The notes beneath the pieces were generated by a model. It ran no database searches. It was not told where the DNA came from and worked only from the letters and a program-made list of their open reading frames with translations. DNA of 64,000 nucleotides from Leuconostoc mesenteroides subsp. mesenteroides (GTDB lineage: Bacteria > Bacillota > Bacilli > Lactobacillales > Lactobacillaceae). Positions within the stretch are counted from its first letter, which is position 1. The number at the start of each line of letters is the position of its first letter. Below are positions 9,858-17,959 of the stretch, piece after piece. A program made the position numbers and the translations under genes. The stretch spans positions 335,001 through 399,000 of the forward strand of contig CP046062.1 of NCBI GenBank assembly GCA_009676745.1. Reading direction: 5' to 3'.

Positions 9858-10469
9858 ATGTCACGTTATACAGGTCCAAAGTGGCGTATCTCACGTCGCT
9901 TAGGTGTTTCATTGTCTGGTACTGGTAAAGAATTGTCACGTCGTGCTTACGCACCTGGTGATCACGGTGCCGGTCGTCGTGCTAAAATTTCTGAATACGG
10001 AATGCAATTGCGCGAAAAGCAAAAGTTGCGCTTCACTTATGGTTTGACTGAACGCCAATTCAAAGCTTTGTTTAACAAGGCTGGTAAGATTCGTAAGGGT
10101 ACTCATGGTACTAACTTCATGATCTCATTGGAACAACGTTTAGATTCAATTGTTTACCGTCTTGGTTTGGCAACTACACGCCAACAAGCACGTCAACTTG
10201 TTAATCATGGTCACATCTTAGTAGATGGTAAGCGCGTTGATATTCCTTCATACAACGTACAACCTGGACAAGTTGTATCAGTTCGTGAAAAGTCAAAGAA
10301 CATCTTGCCTATCCAAGCTGCTATCGAATCAGTTGTGGCTCGCCCACAATTCGTATCATTAGACACTGAAAAGCTTGAAGGTTCACTCGTTCGTTTGCCA
10401 GAACGTGAAGAATTAGATGCTGATATCAACGAAGCGTTGATCGTCGAATACTACAACCACTTGGGTTAA
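9858..10469 (+). CDS. rpsD: 30S ribosomal protein S4
   Basis: A 203-aa primary 16S-binding protein of the small subunit. It starts [10 protein letters not shown]. It has the S4 RNA-binding domain ([20 protein letters not shown] near 95-114) and the typical ending [15 protein letters not shown]. The ATG at 9858 is preferred over one 15 nt upstream because TTGGAGGA sits 7 nt before it and the family starts here. It is monocistronic between its own leader and a terminator, the usual arrangement in Firmicutes. Confidence 0.97.
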   Translation: MSRYTGPKWRISRRLGVSLSGTGKELSRRAYAPGDHGAGRRAKISEYGMQLREKQKLRFTYGLTERQFKALFNKAGKIRKGTHGTNFMISLEQRLDSIVYRLGLATTRQQARQLVNHGHILVDGKRVDIPSYNVQPGQVVSVREKSKNILPIQAAIESVVARPQFVSLDTEKLEGSLVRLPEREELDADINEALIVEYYNHLG

Positions 10470-10492
10470 TACTTTAATTCTTAGTTGTTTGT

Positions 10493-10526
10493 AACGTCAC
10501 CAGATTTGGTGACGTTTTTCTTTTTT
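10493..10526 (+). terminator. rpsD terminator
   Basis: Inverted repeat AACGTCACCA/TGGTGACGTT with a 3- to 5-nt loop, followed by a long T run. Confidence 0.85.
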
Positions 10527-10538
10527 ATAAGTAACAAG

Positions 10539-10572
10539 CAAAAAGACAGCTCAAAATTGGGCTGTCTTTTTG
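10539..10572. terminator. Second, bidirectional terminator hairpin
   Basis: 12-bp inverted repeat CAAAAAGACAGC/GCTGTCTTTTTG. No annotated gene on the minus strand ends here. The 10573-10943 stretch holds only a doubtful 27-codon minus-strand ORF (10721-10638) and the upstream region of the next plus-strand gene, with TATAAT at 10909-10914. Confidence 0.7.
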
Positions 10573-10943
10573 TACGAATTTTTTTATTCGTGTCGCTATT
10601 TATTTTTCCAGTATTTTTATAATCATATTAATTCCTTTCATTTACTAAGAATTGATAAGCATAGCGCTATAACAGCATGAGTCATGTAAAACCAGCCCTT
10701 TTCAAATAAATGAAATATCATCTTTTTTCAGTTTGTATGCAACAATGTGACTGTAAAAAATAGCTAGAACAATACCCTCACCTTAATAGTTCGCTCGAAT
10801 TATTTTTTAACCTCTGCTAATGGTCTATCCCTTCGTATTGTTGAATGAGGACTAACAGAAATTTCTCCTGTGTCAGCGTGAGCTCGTGAACTAACGGCTA
10901 AGATAAAGTATAATAGAAGTATCAAACATTAATGGAGAAAATT

Positions 10944-11318
10944 ATGGACGTCAATGAACGCTTACAACAAGAACAGCTTGGTAATGGTAGCCCAAAAATT
11001 AACCCCGATGAGCAAAACCGCTATCTTGGTACGTTCCGAGAACGTGTCATTGTCGCAATTAAGTTATCTCAATTGGGCAATTCAAACATCCAATCACAAT
11101 TTGCCGCATCACTTAAATCGCACAGCATCGGTAAGGTTTTAATCGATCAACAACTTGCTGGCGACTATTTTTCAACGTATGTCGGTTTGGCAACGCAAAG
11201 CAAACATAGTTTTACCTTACTTTCTGACGCTACAAAATCTGCACATCAAGAAGACCCCATAGCAGTAGTACTAGCCGCTAATACTGCTGTCAATGTGGAT
11301 AATATTTACTTAGGATAA
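10944..11318 (+). CDS. YueI family protein (DUF1694)
   Basis: A 124-aa protein whose N terminus reads INPDEQNRYLGTFRERV near residues 22-38, the signature of the DUF1694/YueI family of Firmicutes. Function is unknown; the family fold is small alpha/beta. The ATG at 10944 has GGAGAA 4-9 nt upstream. An ATG 12 nt earlier lacks one and would include the Shine-Dalgarno in coding sequence. It ends 6 bp before rarA and is probably cotranscribed with it. Confidence 0.8.
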   Translation: MDVNERLQQEQLGNGSPKINPDEQNRYLGTFRERVIVAIKLSQLGNSNIQSQFAASLKSHSIGKVLIDQQLAGDYFSTYVGLATQSKHSFTLLSDATKSAHQEDPIAVVLAANTAVNVDNIYLG

Positions 11319-11324
11319 ACGTTC

Positions 11325-12611
11325 ATGACCCAAGAACCGCTAGCGTACCGTATGCGCCCCACAAAAATTGAAGAAATTGTCGGCCAACAACACTTAGTTG
11401 GTGAAGGCAAAATCATCTGGCGTATGGTCTCTGCTCATCGACTGAGTTCGATGATTTTGTATGGACCACCTGGTACTGGTAAAACATCAATAGCTAGTGC
11501 CATAGCCGGTTCATCAAAATATGCGTTTCGCATGCTAAATGCTGCGACCGATAGCCAAAAAGATTTACAAATTGTTGTCGAAGAAGCCAAAATGTCAGGT
11601 ACTGTTGTCTTACTACTAGATGAAATTCATCGTTTAAACAAAGTCAAACAAGACTTTTTGCTACCGCATTTGGAGTCCGGAGCAATTATATTAATTGGTG
11701 CGACGACAGAAAATCCTTATATTAATGTCACACCAGCTATTCGTTCTAGAACGCAAATATTTGAAGTTAACAGCCTAAGTGAAAATGATATCACAAACGC
11801 TGTTAAAAGAGCCATTGCTGACAAAGAAAAAGGTCTTGGGCAATATAATATTGCTCTCGATGATAATGCTATGTTACAGTTATCGCGAGCAACAAATGGT
11901 GATTTACGTAGTGCATTAAATGGTTTAGAATTAGCAGTTTTATCAACAAAACCTAATGAAAATGATATCGTTCATATCAGTTTGCCAATCATTGAAGAAA
12001 CTGTGCAACGTAAAGCATTATCAGCTGATAAAAATGGAGATGCACATTACGATGTGATTTCAGCACTCCAAAAATCAATTCGTGGATCCGATACCGATGC
12101 AGCATTACACTACGCTGCACGTATTATCGAATCTGGTGATTTACCAATCTTAGCACGTCGACTTACGGTTATTGCATACGAAGATATCGGATTAGCAAAT
12201 CCACCAGCAGCTCAGCGGGCAGTGACTGCTATTCAAGCAGCACAAACACTAGGATTCCCAGAAGCCAGAATTCCGATAGCCAATGCTATTATTGAACTTT
12301 CTCTCTCACCTAAATCTAATTCCGCCTATAAAGCAATAGACTTGGCTATTAGTGATGTGCGTCATGGCAAATCTTACGATATACCTGATCATTTAAAAGA
12401 TGCACATTATAAAGGATCTTCGGAATTGAATCACGGTGTGAATTACGCATATCCGCACGACTATGATAATGATTGGGTAGCTCAACAATATTTACCAGAT
12501 AAAATGACAAACACTCAGTACTTTGATCCTAAAGGCAATTCAAAAATTGAACAACAATTATTTGATGTCTATCAGACACTGAAATCACGACAAGATGACG
12601 GCCTAAGTTGA
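11325..12611 (+). CDS. rarA: Replication-associated recombination protein RarA
   Basis: A 428-aa AAA+ ATPase related to clamp loaders, acting at stalled replication forks. Walker A is GPPGTGKTS near residues 47-55. Walker B LLLDEIHR is near 90-97. Sensor 1 is GATTENPY. The arginine finger region is PAIRSRTQIF. The C-terminal tetramerisation domain includes YPHDYDNDW. The length is normal. It follows the YueI-like gene by 6 bp. A 6S-like RNA gene lies immediately downstream on the same strand; a 6S gene next to rarA is also known from Bacillus. Confidence 0.93.
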   Translation: MTQEPLAYRMRPTKIEEIVGQQHLVGEGKIIWRMVSAHRLSSMILYGPPGTGKTSIASAIAGSSKYAFRMLNAATDSQKDLQIVVEEAKMSGTVVLLLDEIHRLNKVKQDFLLPHLESGAIILIGATTENPYINVTPAIRSRTQIFEVNSLSENDITNAVKRAIADKEKGLGQYNIALDDNAMLQLSRATNGDLRSALNGLELAVLSTKPNENDIVHISLPIIEETVQRKALSADKNGDAHYDVISALQKSIRGSDTDAALHYAARIIESGDLPILARRLTVIAYEDIGLANPPAAQRAVTAIQAAQTLGFPEARIPIANAIIELSLSPKSNSAYKAIDLAISDVRHGKSYDIPDHLKDAHYKGSSELNHGVNYAYPHDYDNDWVAQQYLPDKMTNTQYFDPKGNSKIEQQLFDVYQTLKSRQDDGLS

Positions 12612-12622
12612 AAAGTCAAGTC

Positions 12623-12651
12623 TTTCAGTTAACGAGTTTTAGCGTTATAAT
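12623..12651 (+). promoter_or_regulatory. Promoter of 6S-like RNA
   Basis: TTTCAG (12623-12628), a 17-bp spacer and a perfect TATAAT (12646-12651). It sits between the rarA stop and the RNA. Confidence 0.65.
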
Positions 12652-12657
12652 ACTATA

Positions 12658-12884
12658 TGAATTCCTCAGATATACGCATTGCTACATCATCAGCTTTTTC
12701 CTTACAACTTTTATTTTCGGTTGGGAATTCAGAACTTAGAAGGTATGCCCTTTCATTCGGTAATCTGACAATTTTGATGAACCATCCACCTCGATAATTT
12801 CGAGGAAAATCTGCGTAGTGATTAACGGTATCAATTGAGTGTTCCAGGCTAGGCCTGTGCGTCCACATCTGTGGGCGCTTTTTT
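12658..12884 (+). ncRNA. ssrS: 6S RNA (candidate)
   Basis: A promoter followed by about 190 nt that folds into one long irregular rod, then a terminator (GCGTCCACA/TGTGGGCGC plus T6, 12859-12884). Nested closing stems are visible: CTCA/TGAG, GATA/TATC and TACGCA/TGCGTA. A small hairpin CCTCGA-TAATT-TCGAGG sits on the 3' side of the central region, and a terminal stem includes CAGA/TCTG and GGTT/AACC. A rod with a central bubble and a 3'-side hairpin is the Firmicute 6S shape, and the neighbour rarA agrees. 6S RNA binds housekeeping RNA polymerase in stationary phase. An antisense 71-codon ORF has no ribosome binding site. Confidence 0.65.
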
Positions 12885-12939
12885 GTATAAATTAAAACCG
12901 GTGTCTATTAAGATGAAAGAACATACTATTAATTTTGTT

Positions 12940-12955
12940 ATGAAAGCGCTATACT
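12940..12955 (+). promoter_or_regulatory. uspA promoter region with cre-like site (weak)
   Basis: ATGAAAGCGCTATACT resembles the CcpA cre consensus with two or three mismatches and contains a possible -10 TATACT. No good -35 is seen. Confidence 0.3.
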
Positions 12956-13001
12956 AGACATATACAAGAACGCATTGCATATTGCAAGAAGGGATGTTAT
13001 T

Positions 13002-13445
13002 ATGACAGCAAATTATCATAGGATTTTAGTACCAATGGATGGCTCAAAAGAATCTGAAGCTGCATTAACGCGCGCAATTGAACTGACGTTGGATGCTGGT
13101 GATGAAGGTATCTTGTCAATTTTGAACGTTATCGATACCCGTGCATTTCAAAATGTGGCCAGTTTTGACGATACAATGGTTGAAGCAGTTTCAGATGAAA
13201 CACGAAAAAGCTTAGAACAATATAAAACACAGGCGATTGAAGCTGGCGTTAAAAATGTCGATTATCTAATCGAATACGGGTCACCAAAGTCGTTAATCGC
13301 TAAAGATGTACCTAACGAAGTCAATGCTGATTTGATTGTTATTGGTGCAACTGGATTAAATGCTGTAGAACGTTTAGTTATTGGTTCTGTTACGGAATTC
13401 GTGACAAGGTCTGCTAAAGTTGATGTCCTAGTAGTACGTGGCTAA
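13002..13445 (+). CDS. Universal stress protein, UspA family
   Basis: A 147-aa single-domain Usp protein. The N-terminal strand HRILVPMDGSKES carries the conserved Asp. The ATP-binding motif GATGLNAVERLVIGSVTEFV near residues 107-126 matches G-2x-G-9x-G-S. Such proteins bind ATP in the cytoplasm and respond to stress. The ATG at 13002 is used because AAGGGA lies 7 nt upstream; a start at 12975 has none. It is monocistronic, between the 6S-like RNA and a terminator. Confidence 0.88.
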   Translation: MTANYHRILVPMDGSKESEAALTRAIELTLDAGDEGILSILNVIDTRAFQNVASFDDTMVEAVSDETRKSLEQYKTQAIEAGVKNVDYLIEYGSPKSLIAKDVPNEVNADLIVIGATGLNAVERLVIGSVTEFVTRSAKVDVLVVRG

Positions 13446-13483
13446 GCTATTACCCATATAAAAAACATTACCATATCAAGTAA

Positions 13484-13538
13484 ACTCGATAACTTCGACA
13501 GAATAGAAAATCTGTTCATCAAGCTATCGGGTATTTTT
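13484..13538 (+). terminator. uspA terminator
   Basis: Outer stem ACTCGATA/TATCGGGT with an inner ACAG/CTGT stem, then a T run. Confidence 0.65.
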
Positions 13539-13658
13539 GTGTCTAACTATTCAAATAACTTTAAAATAATAATTGTCAAAGACTGGCTGGACCAGAGGAA
13601 GCTGTGCTCATCAAAAAGCACAAAATATTTACGCCTGTATGACTGGTTCAATTATTAT

Positions 13659-13803
13659 TAAGGCCATTCACCAGAATTCAAAATCCTTATGTTGAATTGT
13701 CTAGAATCCCATCCACTGATTACATCAAATTACCGCATCAAAAAACTCAATAATTTGTCGCCAATTCAATATCGGCAACTCATCACTGAGTTTGATAGTT
13801 AAT
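13659..13803 (+). pseudogene. Remnant of IS3-family transposase (OrfB C terminus)
   Basis: The last about 24 codons, from 13731, read NYRIKKLNNLSPIQYRQL and end in EFDS. This is the characteristic C terminus of IS3-family OrfB (usually YYNxxRIKxKLxxLSPxQYR). Upstream in the same frame the sequence no longer resembles a transposase, and the frame is closed by a stop just before 13659. The DDE catalytic part is missing. It is therefore a dead fragment. The rest of 13540-13658 shows nothing recognisable. Confidence 0.55.
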
Positions 13804-13839
13804 TAATTCTATTTTGTTTAACTATTGTGTGGCACTTCA
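13731..13839 (+). mobile_element. Right end of a decayed IS3-type element
   Basis: The transposase tail is followed at 13815-13839 by a sequence ending TATTGTGTGGCACTTCA. It resembles the right terminal repeats of IS981-like IS3 elements (…AACTTTTGGGGTGCAGTTCA). No left end is seen. GGCACT/AGTGCC plus T5 at 13831-13859 may also act as a terminator. Confidence 0.45.
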
Positions 13840-13866
13840 GATAATGTAGTGCCTTTTTATATCCAC

Positions 13867-15306
13867 TTATTTATATTGTTTTAAATCGACATCTTTTAAA
13901 GCAATTAGCTTCGTTTTGTGAGAAATTTTGTACCAAAGATATAAGATTACAAACAAAGGTACTGATAAGTAGGTTACAAATATCTTTTCCCAATTCAGAT
14001 GGGCAAAACTGTTTGGATCTTGGCCAATGATAACCCCAATAGAAATTACTAACGCAAATAGTGGGCCGAATGGGAACCACTTAGCTTTGTATTTCAAATC
14101 AGACAAGCTCTTTCCTTGCGCCACATAAGCTCTTCGGAATCGGTAATGAGAGATAGCAATGCCGACCCAAGCGATAAATCCTGTTAATCCTGAAGCGTTA
14201 ACTAGCCAAGTATAAGCAACTGATCCTCCTTTGGTATTAGCAATAAATGCTAATAACCCAATAGCAGTGGTTACTACTAAGGCTGCTACCGGTACGCCTC
14301 TAGATGAAAGTTTGGCAAAAATTTTAGGGGCATCCCCTTTGCGTGCCATAGCGTACAACATACGTGTAGAAGCATATGAACCTGAATTTGCTGACGAAAT
14401 AATTGATGTTAAAATAACTGCGTTCATCAAACTAGCCGCAAAAGCAATCCCTGCATTTTTAAATACAATGGTAAATGGTGAGACAGCAATATTTTGTGTC
14501 GAAGAACTCAACAAGCGTGGATCTTTATAGTAAACCAAGGCGGAGATAACAAAAATTGCAAGAATATAAAACAGTAAGATACGCCAAAAAACTTGATTTA
14601 TGGCCTTGGGAACTGACTTATCAGGATCCTGAGCTTCACCAGCAGTGATACCTATTAGCTCAGTGCCTTGAAAAGAAAATCCAGCAACAACAAATACCGA
14701 CAAGATAGCCTGAGGTCCACCAACAAATCCATGATTACCAACAGACAAGTTTTTCATAACATTAATGTCAGAATGAATTACACCAAAAATAGTAGCTAAC
14801 CCAGTAATCAAGAAAGCGATAATAGTTACTACCTTGATCATCGACAACCAAAACTCAGCTTCTCCAAAAGTGCCAACTGAAAAAACATTAATTAAGAAGA
14901 TGAGTAATAAAGCAATCGCGGAAAATATCCACCCTGGTGTATTTGGAAACCAAAATTCAGCGACTAAGCCAACTGCTACAATATCAACAGCTAGTGTTAT
15001 AGCCCAATTAAACCAGTAGTTCCACCCCATGGCAAACCCCAATGCTGGGTCAACATATTTACCAGCATAGTCAGAAAATGAACCTGAAGTTGGTGAATAA
15101 GTGGCCATTTCACCCAGCGAAGTCATCAAGAAATAAACCATCACCCCAATAGCTAAGTAAGCGACAATAGCCCCCATAGGGCCTGCTTGTGCGACGGTAG
15201 CTCCCGAAGCTACAAATAATCCCGTTCCAATTGAACCACCTAATGCGATCATTGACACATGGCGCGTTTTTAAATTACGCTGTATGTGTCCTTTATGCTC
15301 AGACAT
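13867..15306 (-). CDS. lysP: Lysine-type amino acid permease (LysP family)
   Basis: A 479-aa APC/AAT-family permease with twelve predicted transmembrane segments. The N terminus RNLKTRHVSMIALGGSIGTGLF (residues 10-31) is the family signature. FSFQGTELIGITAGEA near 209-224 is typical of LysP and related permeases. It imports amino acids at the cell membrane with protons. Lysine is assigned because a lysine riboswitch with a terminator precedes the gene. It is monocistronic. GAAGGAGA lies just upstream of the ATG. Confidence 0.88.
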   Translation of the reverse strand: MSEHKGHIQRNLKTRHVSMIALGGSIGTGLFVASGATVAQAGPMGAIVAYLAIGVMVYFLMTSLGEMATYSPTSGSFSDYAGKYVDPALGFAMGWNYWFNWAITLAVDIVAVGLVAEFWFPNTPGWIFSAIALLLIFLINVFSVGTFGEAEFWLSMIKVVTIIAFLITGLATIFGVIHSDINVMKNLSVGNHGFVGGPQAILSVFVVAGFSFQGTELIGITAGEAQDPDKSVPKAINQVFWRILLFYILAIFVISALVYYKDPRLLSSSTQNIAVSPFTIVFKNAGIAFAASLMNAVILTSIISSANSGSYASTRMLYAMARKGDAPKIFAKLSSRGVPVAALVVTTAIGLLAFIANTKGGSVAYTWLVNASGLTGFIAWVGIAISHYRFRRAYVAQGKSLSDLKYKAKWFPFGPLFALVISIGVIIGQDPNSFAHLNWEKIFVTYLSVPLFVILYLWYKISHKTKLIALKDVDLKQYK

Positions 15307-15321
15307 AAAATCTCCTTCTCA

Positions 15322-15541
15322 AAATAAAAAACCTCTCCTTAACAAGCAGGACGAGGTTTAAAAAGTCATTATATAATCACTTTTCAAAGCGCACCGCATT
15401 TCTACGACAGTCTAGTAACTCTTAATCACTAGCCCAAGGGTTATCTTGCCTGTTAACCCTTTCGGCAACCTTCCCTTTTACATGATTTCAACATCCTGGC
15501 GGACTCATTCATGTGACTCATGTTGGTTGCAACCTCTTTGA
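15322..15541 (-). promoter_or_regulatory. Lysine riboswitch (L box) with terminator
   Basis: The minus-strand leader carries L-box landmarks: AGAGGTTGC at the 5' end (15530-15541), AGGGAAGGTTGCCGAAAG in the core near 15464-15481, and the TAGTGATTAAGAGTTACTA hairpin. It ends with the terminator hairpin AACCTC…GAGGTT (15330-15358) and a T run. Lysine binding should promote termination upstream of lysP. Confidence 0.85.
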
Positions 15542-15551
15542 CAATATGAAA

Positions 15552-15580
15552 ATAATAACACACTTATACGCGCCCGTCAA
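15552..15580 (-). promoter_or_regulatory. lysP promoter
   Basis: On the minus strand TTGACG (15575-15580), a 17-bp spacer and TATTAT (15552-15557). The -35 lies within the last codons of the upstream membrane protein gene. Confidence 0.7.
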
Positions 15581-16217
15581 TTTCAAGTACCTTTTGCCAA
15601 TGACGCGCTCTTTTATAATATTGTTGTGTACTAAACTGCCACCAAAAATAACCAAAAGTAATTGCACCCAAGCCACTCGTAAATGCCATGTGATGAGATT
15701 GAATGCGAGCTAACATAATCGATAACCAAAATAAACCAATGACAATATTAATTGTCACTTGAATTTTTCTCGACTTAACCAAATATGGCATAATAATGAC
15801 CAATAGTAAGAGTAATTGTAACCACCACACCAATAATAAATTAGGTATTGTTTCACCTATTTTAGGACCGTTCTGCCAATGGATGCGCAAAATAATTGTA
15901 ATCACCCATGTCAGTAGCATCGCAATAAGTTGTGTAATCACAAACCACCAGGCAGCAATTTTATAATTTATTAAATAAAGAAATGCTACCATGACTCCTA
16001 TCAATGGCACAATAACCCAATAATGAGAAAAAAGACTACCTAACTTTAAGTACAAAGGTATTTTCGACGACAAAATGTTATTTACAGCAAAATCTACAGT
16101 CGCATCCAGAACTTGCATGAATATCATATGAAATCTAACTTGAATTCCTATAAAAACAAAAATAACACCAAAAGTAATCATTAAAATTTTTCTTAGCTTA
16201 TCCGGTGGAATTAACAT
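15564..16217 (-). CDS. PAP2-like membrane protein, catalytic motifs degenerate
   Basis: A 217-aa protein with about six transmembrane segments. The layout, and ARIQSHHMAFTSGLGAI near residues 171-187, recall the third motif (SRxxxxxHxxxD) of membrane PAP2 phosphatases. However the Asp is absent and the PSGH motif is not found (IPNLLL lies where it is expected). A catalytic role is therefore unlikely unless the motifs have diverged beyond recognition. It is monocistronic. Its 3' end overlaps the lysP promoter. Confidence 0.45.
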   Translation of the reverse strand: MLIPPDKLRKILMITFGVIFVFIGIQVRFHMIFMQVLDATVDFAVNNILSSKIPLYLKLGSLFSHYWVIVPLIGVMVAFLYLINYKIAAWWFVITQLIAMLLTWVITIILRIHWQNGPKIGETIPNLLLVWWLQLLLLLVIIMPYLVKSRKIQVTINIVIGLFWLSIMLARIQSHHMAFTSGLGAITFGYFWWQFSTQQYYKRARHWQKVLEIDGRV

Positions 16218-16437
16218 TATTTATCATTGTGATATTACGGATAAGCATATTTAAATTGCATACGCACAAATACAGTTTTGTGACGACAATAATACTTAAT
16301 ATGCTTAATAAACTCCGACTACTCACATTCTCCCAAATATTAAATTTCTACAAACTCATTTGCTTATAGTTCTTAATAATTGTAGCATTATATGAGATAT
16401 AATTATAAGAAAAAGCCGATATAGTTAAAATTTAATC
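16218..16437. other. AT-rich intergenic region
   Basis: Divergent spacer between the PAP2-like gene and the LCP gene. I see no coding potential or clear structure here, only scattered -10-like AT boxes. Confidence 0.5.
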
Positions 16438-16466
16438 TTGACTTTAACTAGGTTCGATAACATTAT
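16438..16466 (+). promoter_or_regulatory. Promoter of LCP gene
   Basis: TTGACT (16438-16443), a 17-bp spacer and CATTAT (16461-16466). The leader would be about 115 nt. Confidence 0.5.
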
Positions 16467-16587
16467 TATCAGTTGGATTTTTTACCTTTGTTACACAAAA
16501 TGGCAGTATATCGGTGACACTCGGTAACTGTCTTTATTTTCTTACAAACCGCCATATTTCAATGGCTAAAACAATCGAGAGACCGTT

Positions 16588-17769
16588 ATGAAAAAAAATA
16601 AACAAACTGCAGTGAAGTCCAGAATTGATCGCTATTCAAAAAGTAATCACAAACTACGAAATATTACCTTGCTCATTGTCGGTTTCTTACTTATCGTGTC
16701 GGGTACATTTGCTTGGATGGCAATCCATAATACTAAATCAGCAATCGATAAAACATATAAGAGCAGTGGCGTCACTAAATCCCGAAACGTCTCGAGCGTT
16801 GTTCAAAGTGGAAAACCTTTATCTATTTTGTTATTTGGAACGGATACTGGTGAATTAGGGCGTACATACAAAGGACGTACAGATTCAATGATGTTGCTTC
16901 TGGTCAACCCCAAGACCCAAAAAACAACAATGATTTCTATCCCTCGTGATGCAATGGTTTCTATTCCAGGATACGAAAGTACGTTCCCTCAAAAGATAAA
17001 TGCAGCATATGCCTATGGTTCAACGGCTACCGCTATTAAAACTGTAGAATCTTACTTAAACATTCCTATTGATTTTTATGCCTTAGTTAATATGTCCGGA
17101 TTGGAAAAAATGGTCACTCAAGTCGGAGGCATTTCTGTGAAGTCACCTATTGACTTCACTTATAGTCAGGAAACAGCCCATGACTACGGTGAAAACCTAT
17201 ACCGCTTCCACAAAGGAAGCACAGGTTATGAACATTCTGATGATAATGGTGTCACTTGGTCAGCAACCAAGCACGTTATGACAGGCGATGCAGCCCTTGC
17301 ATTTTCACGTATGCGTTACGATGATCCAGATGGTGATTATGGGCGCCAAAAACGTCAACGATTGGTATTAGAAGGTCTGATTAAAAAGTCAGCTAATGTA
17401 TCAAGTTTATTGAATACAAAGTTTATGAATACAATGAGTTCAAATGTTCAAACTGATTTGTCATTTGGAGATATGACGACGATTGCTAGCAAATATATTA
17501 ATGCAGCAAAAAATATTGTCACCGAACATATTCAAGGTGTCGGAACAAGTTATCCTGACGCTGAAGGAAATAACGTTTCATATGAAGTTGTTACCCAAAA
17601 AGAAAAGCAACGCGTGACTAACTTAACTCGTAAAGCACTAGGCTTAAAACATGCTTCCACCGGTTCAGCATACGGTGGTGACATACCGAGTTCTCTACAG
17701 ACAATAGCCGATTCTCTCCGACCAGCAGAAGAATCACCATCAGAATCTGTCGAAGATTCTTCAAATTAA
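16588..17769 (+). CDS. LytR-CpsA-Psr (LCP) family cell wall ligase
   Basis: A 393-aa protein with a short cytoplasmic N terminus, one transmembrane helix (residues 27-46) and an extracellular LCP domain. LCP motifs are visible: ILLFGTDTG near 75, GRTDSMMLLLVNP near 92, and SIPRDAMVSIPG near 112 with the catalytic-region Arg. The later Arg-rich part RYDDPDGDYGRQKRQR near 247-262 is typical. These enzymes attach teichoic acids or polysaccharides to peptidoglycan. The acidic Ser-rich tail is disordered. It is monocistronic with a strong terminator. Confidence 0.92.
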   Translation: MKKNKQTAVKSRIDRYSKSNHKLRNITLLIVGFLLIVSGTFAWMAIHNTKSAIDKTYKSSGVTKSRNVSSVVQSGKPLSILLFGTDTGELGRTYKGRTDSMMLLLVNPKTQKTTMISIPRDAMVSIPGYESTFPQKINAAYAYGSTATAIKTVESYLNIPIDFYALVNMSGLEKMVTQVGGISVKSPIDFTYSQETAHDYGENLYRFHKGSTGYEHSDDNGVTWSATKHVMTGDAALAFSRMRYDDPDGDYGRQKRQRLVLEGLIKKSANVSSLLNTKFMNTMSSNVQTDLSFGDMTTIASKYINAAKNIVTEHIQGVGTSYPDAEGNNVSYEVVTQKEKQRVTNLTRKALGLKHASTGSAYGGDIPSSLQTIADSLRPAEESPSESVEDSSN

Positions 17770-17772
17770 CTA

Positions 17773-17801
17773 AAAAAGACGCCGTTAACGGCGTCTTTTT
17801 T
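17773..17801 (+). terminator. LCP gene terminator
   Basis: Perfect palindromic hairpin AAAAAGACGCCGTT/AACGGCGTCTTTTT. It could act in both directions. Confidence 0.85.
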
Positions 17802-17959
17802 ATGTTTTCTCATTGACTGATATTGTGAGTAAGTCACGAACTGAAAATGCGTACATATAACACTATTTTCGTGTAAGTTCTTTACTCAGTCATATATTAT
17901 ACTTATGCTCGATTTAATTAAACTAATCATATGCCATTAAATCAATATGTATAAACAGT

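Noticed and set aside
12653..12868. 71-codon minus-strand frame opposite the 6S-like RNA
   Set aside because: No Shine-Dalgarno, start inside the terminator hairpin of the RNA, and the plus strand has promoter, rod fold and terminator.
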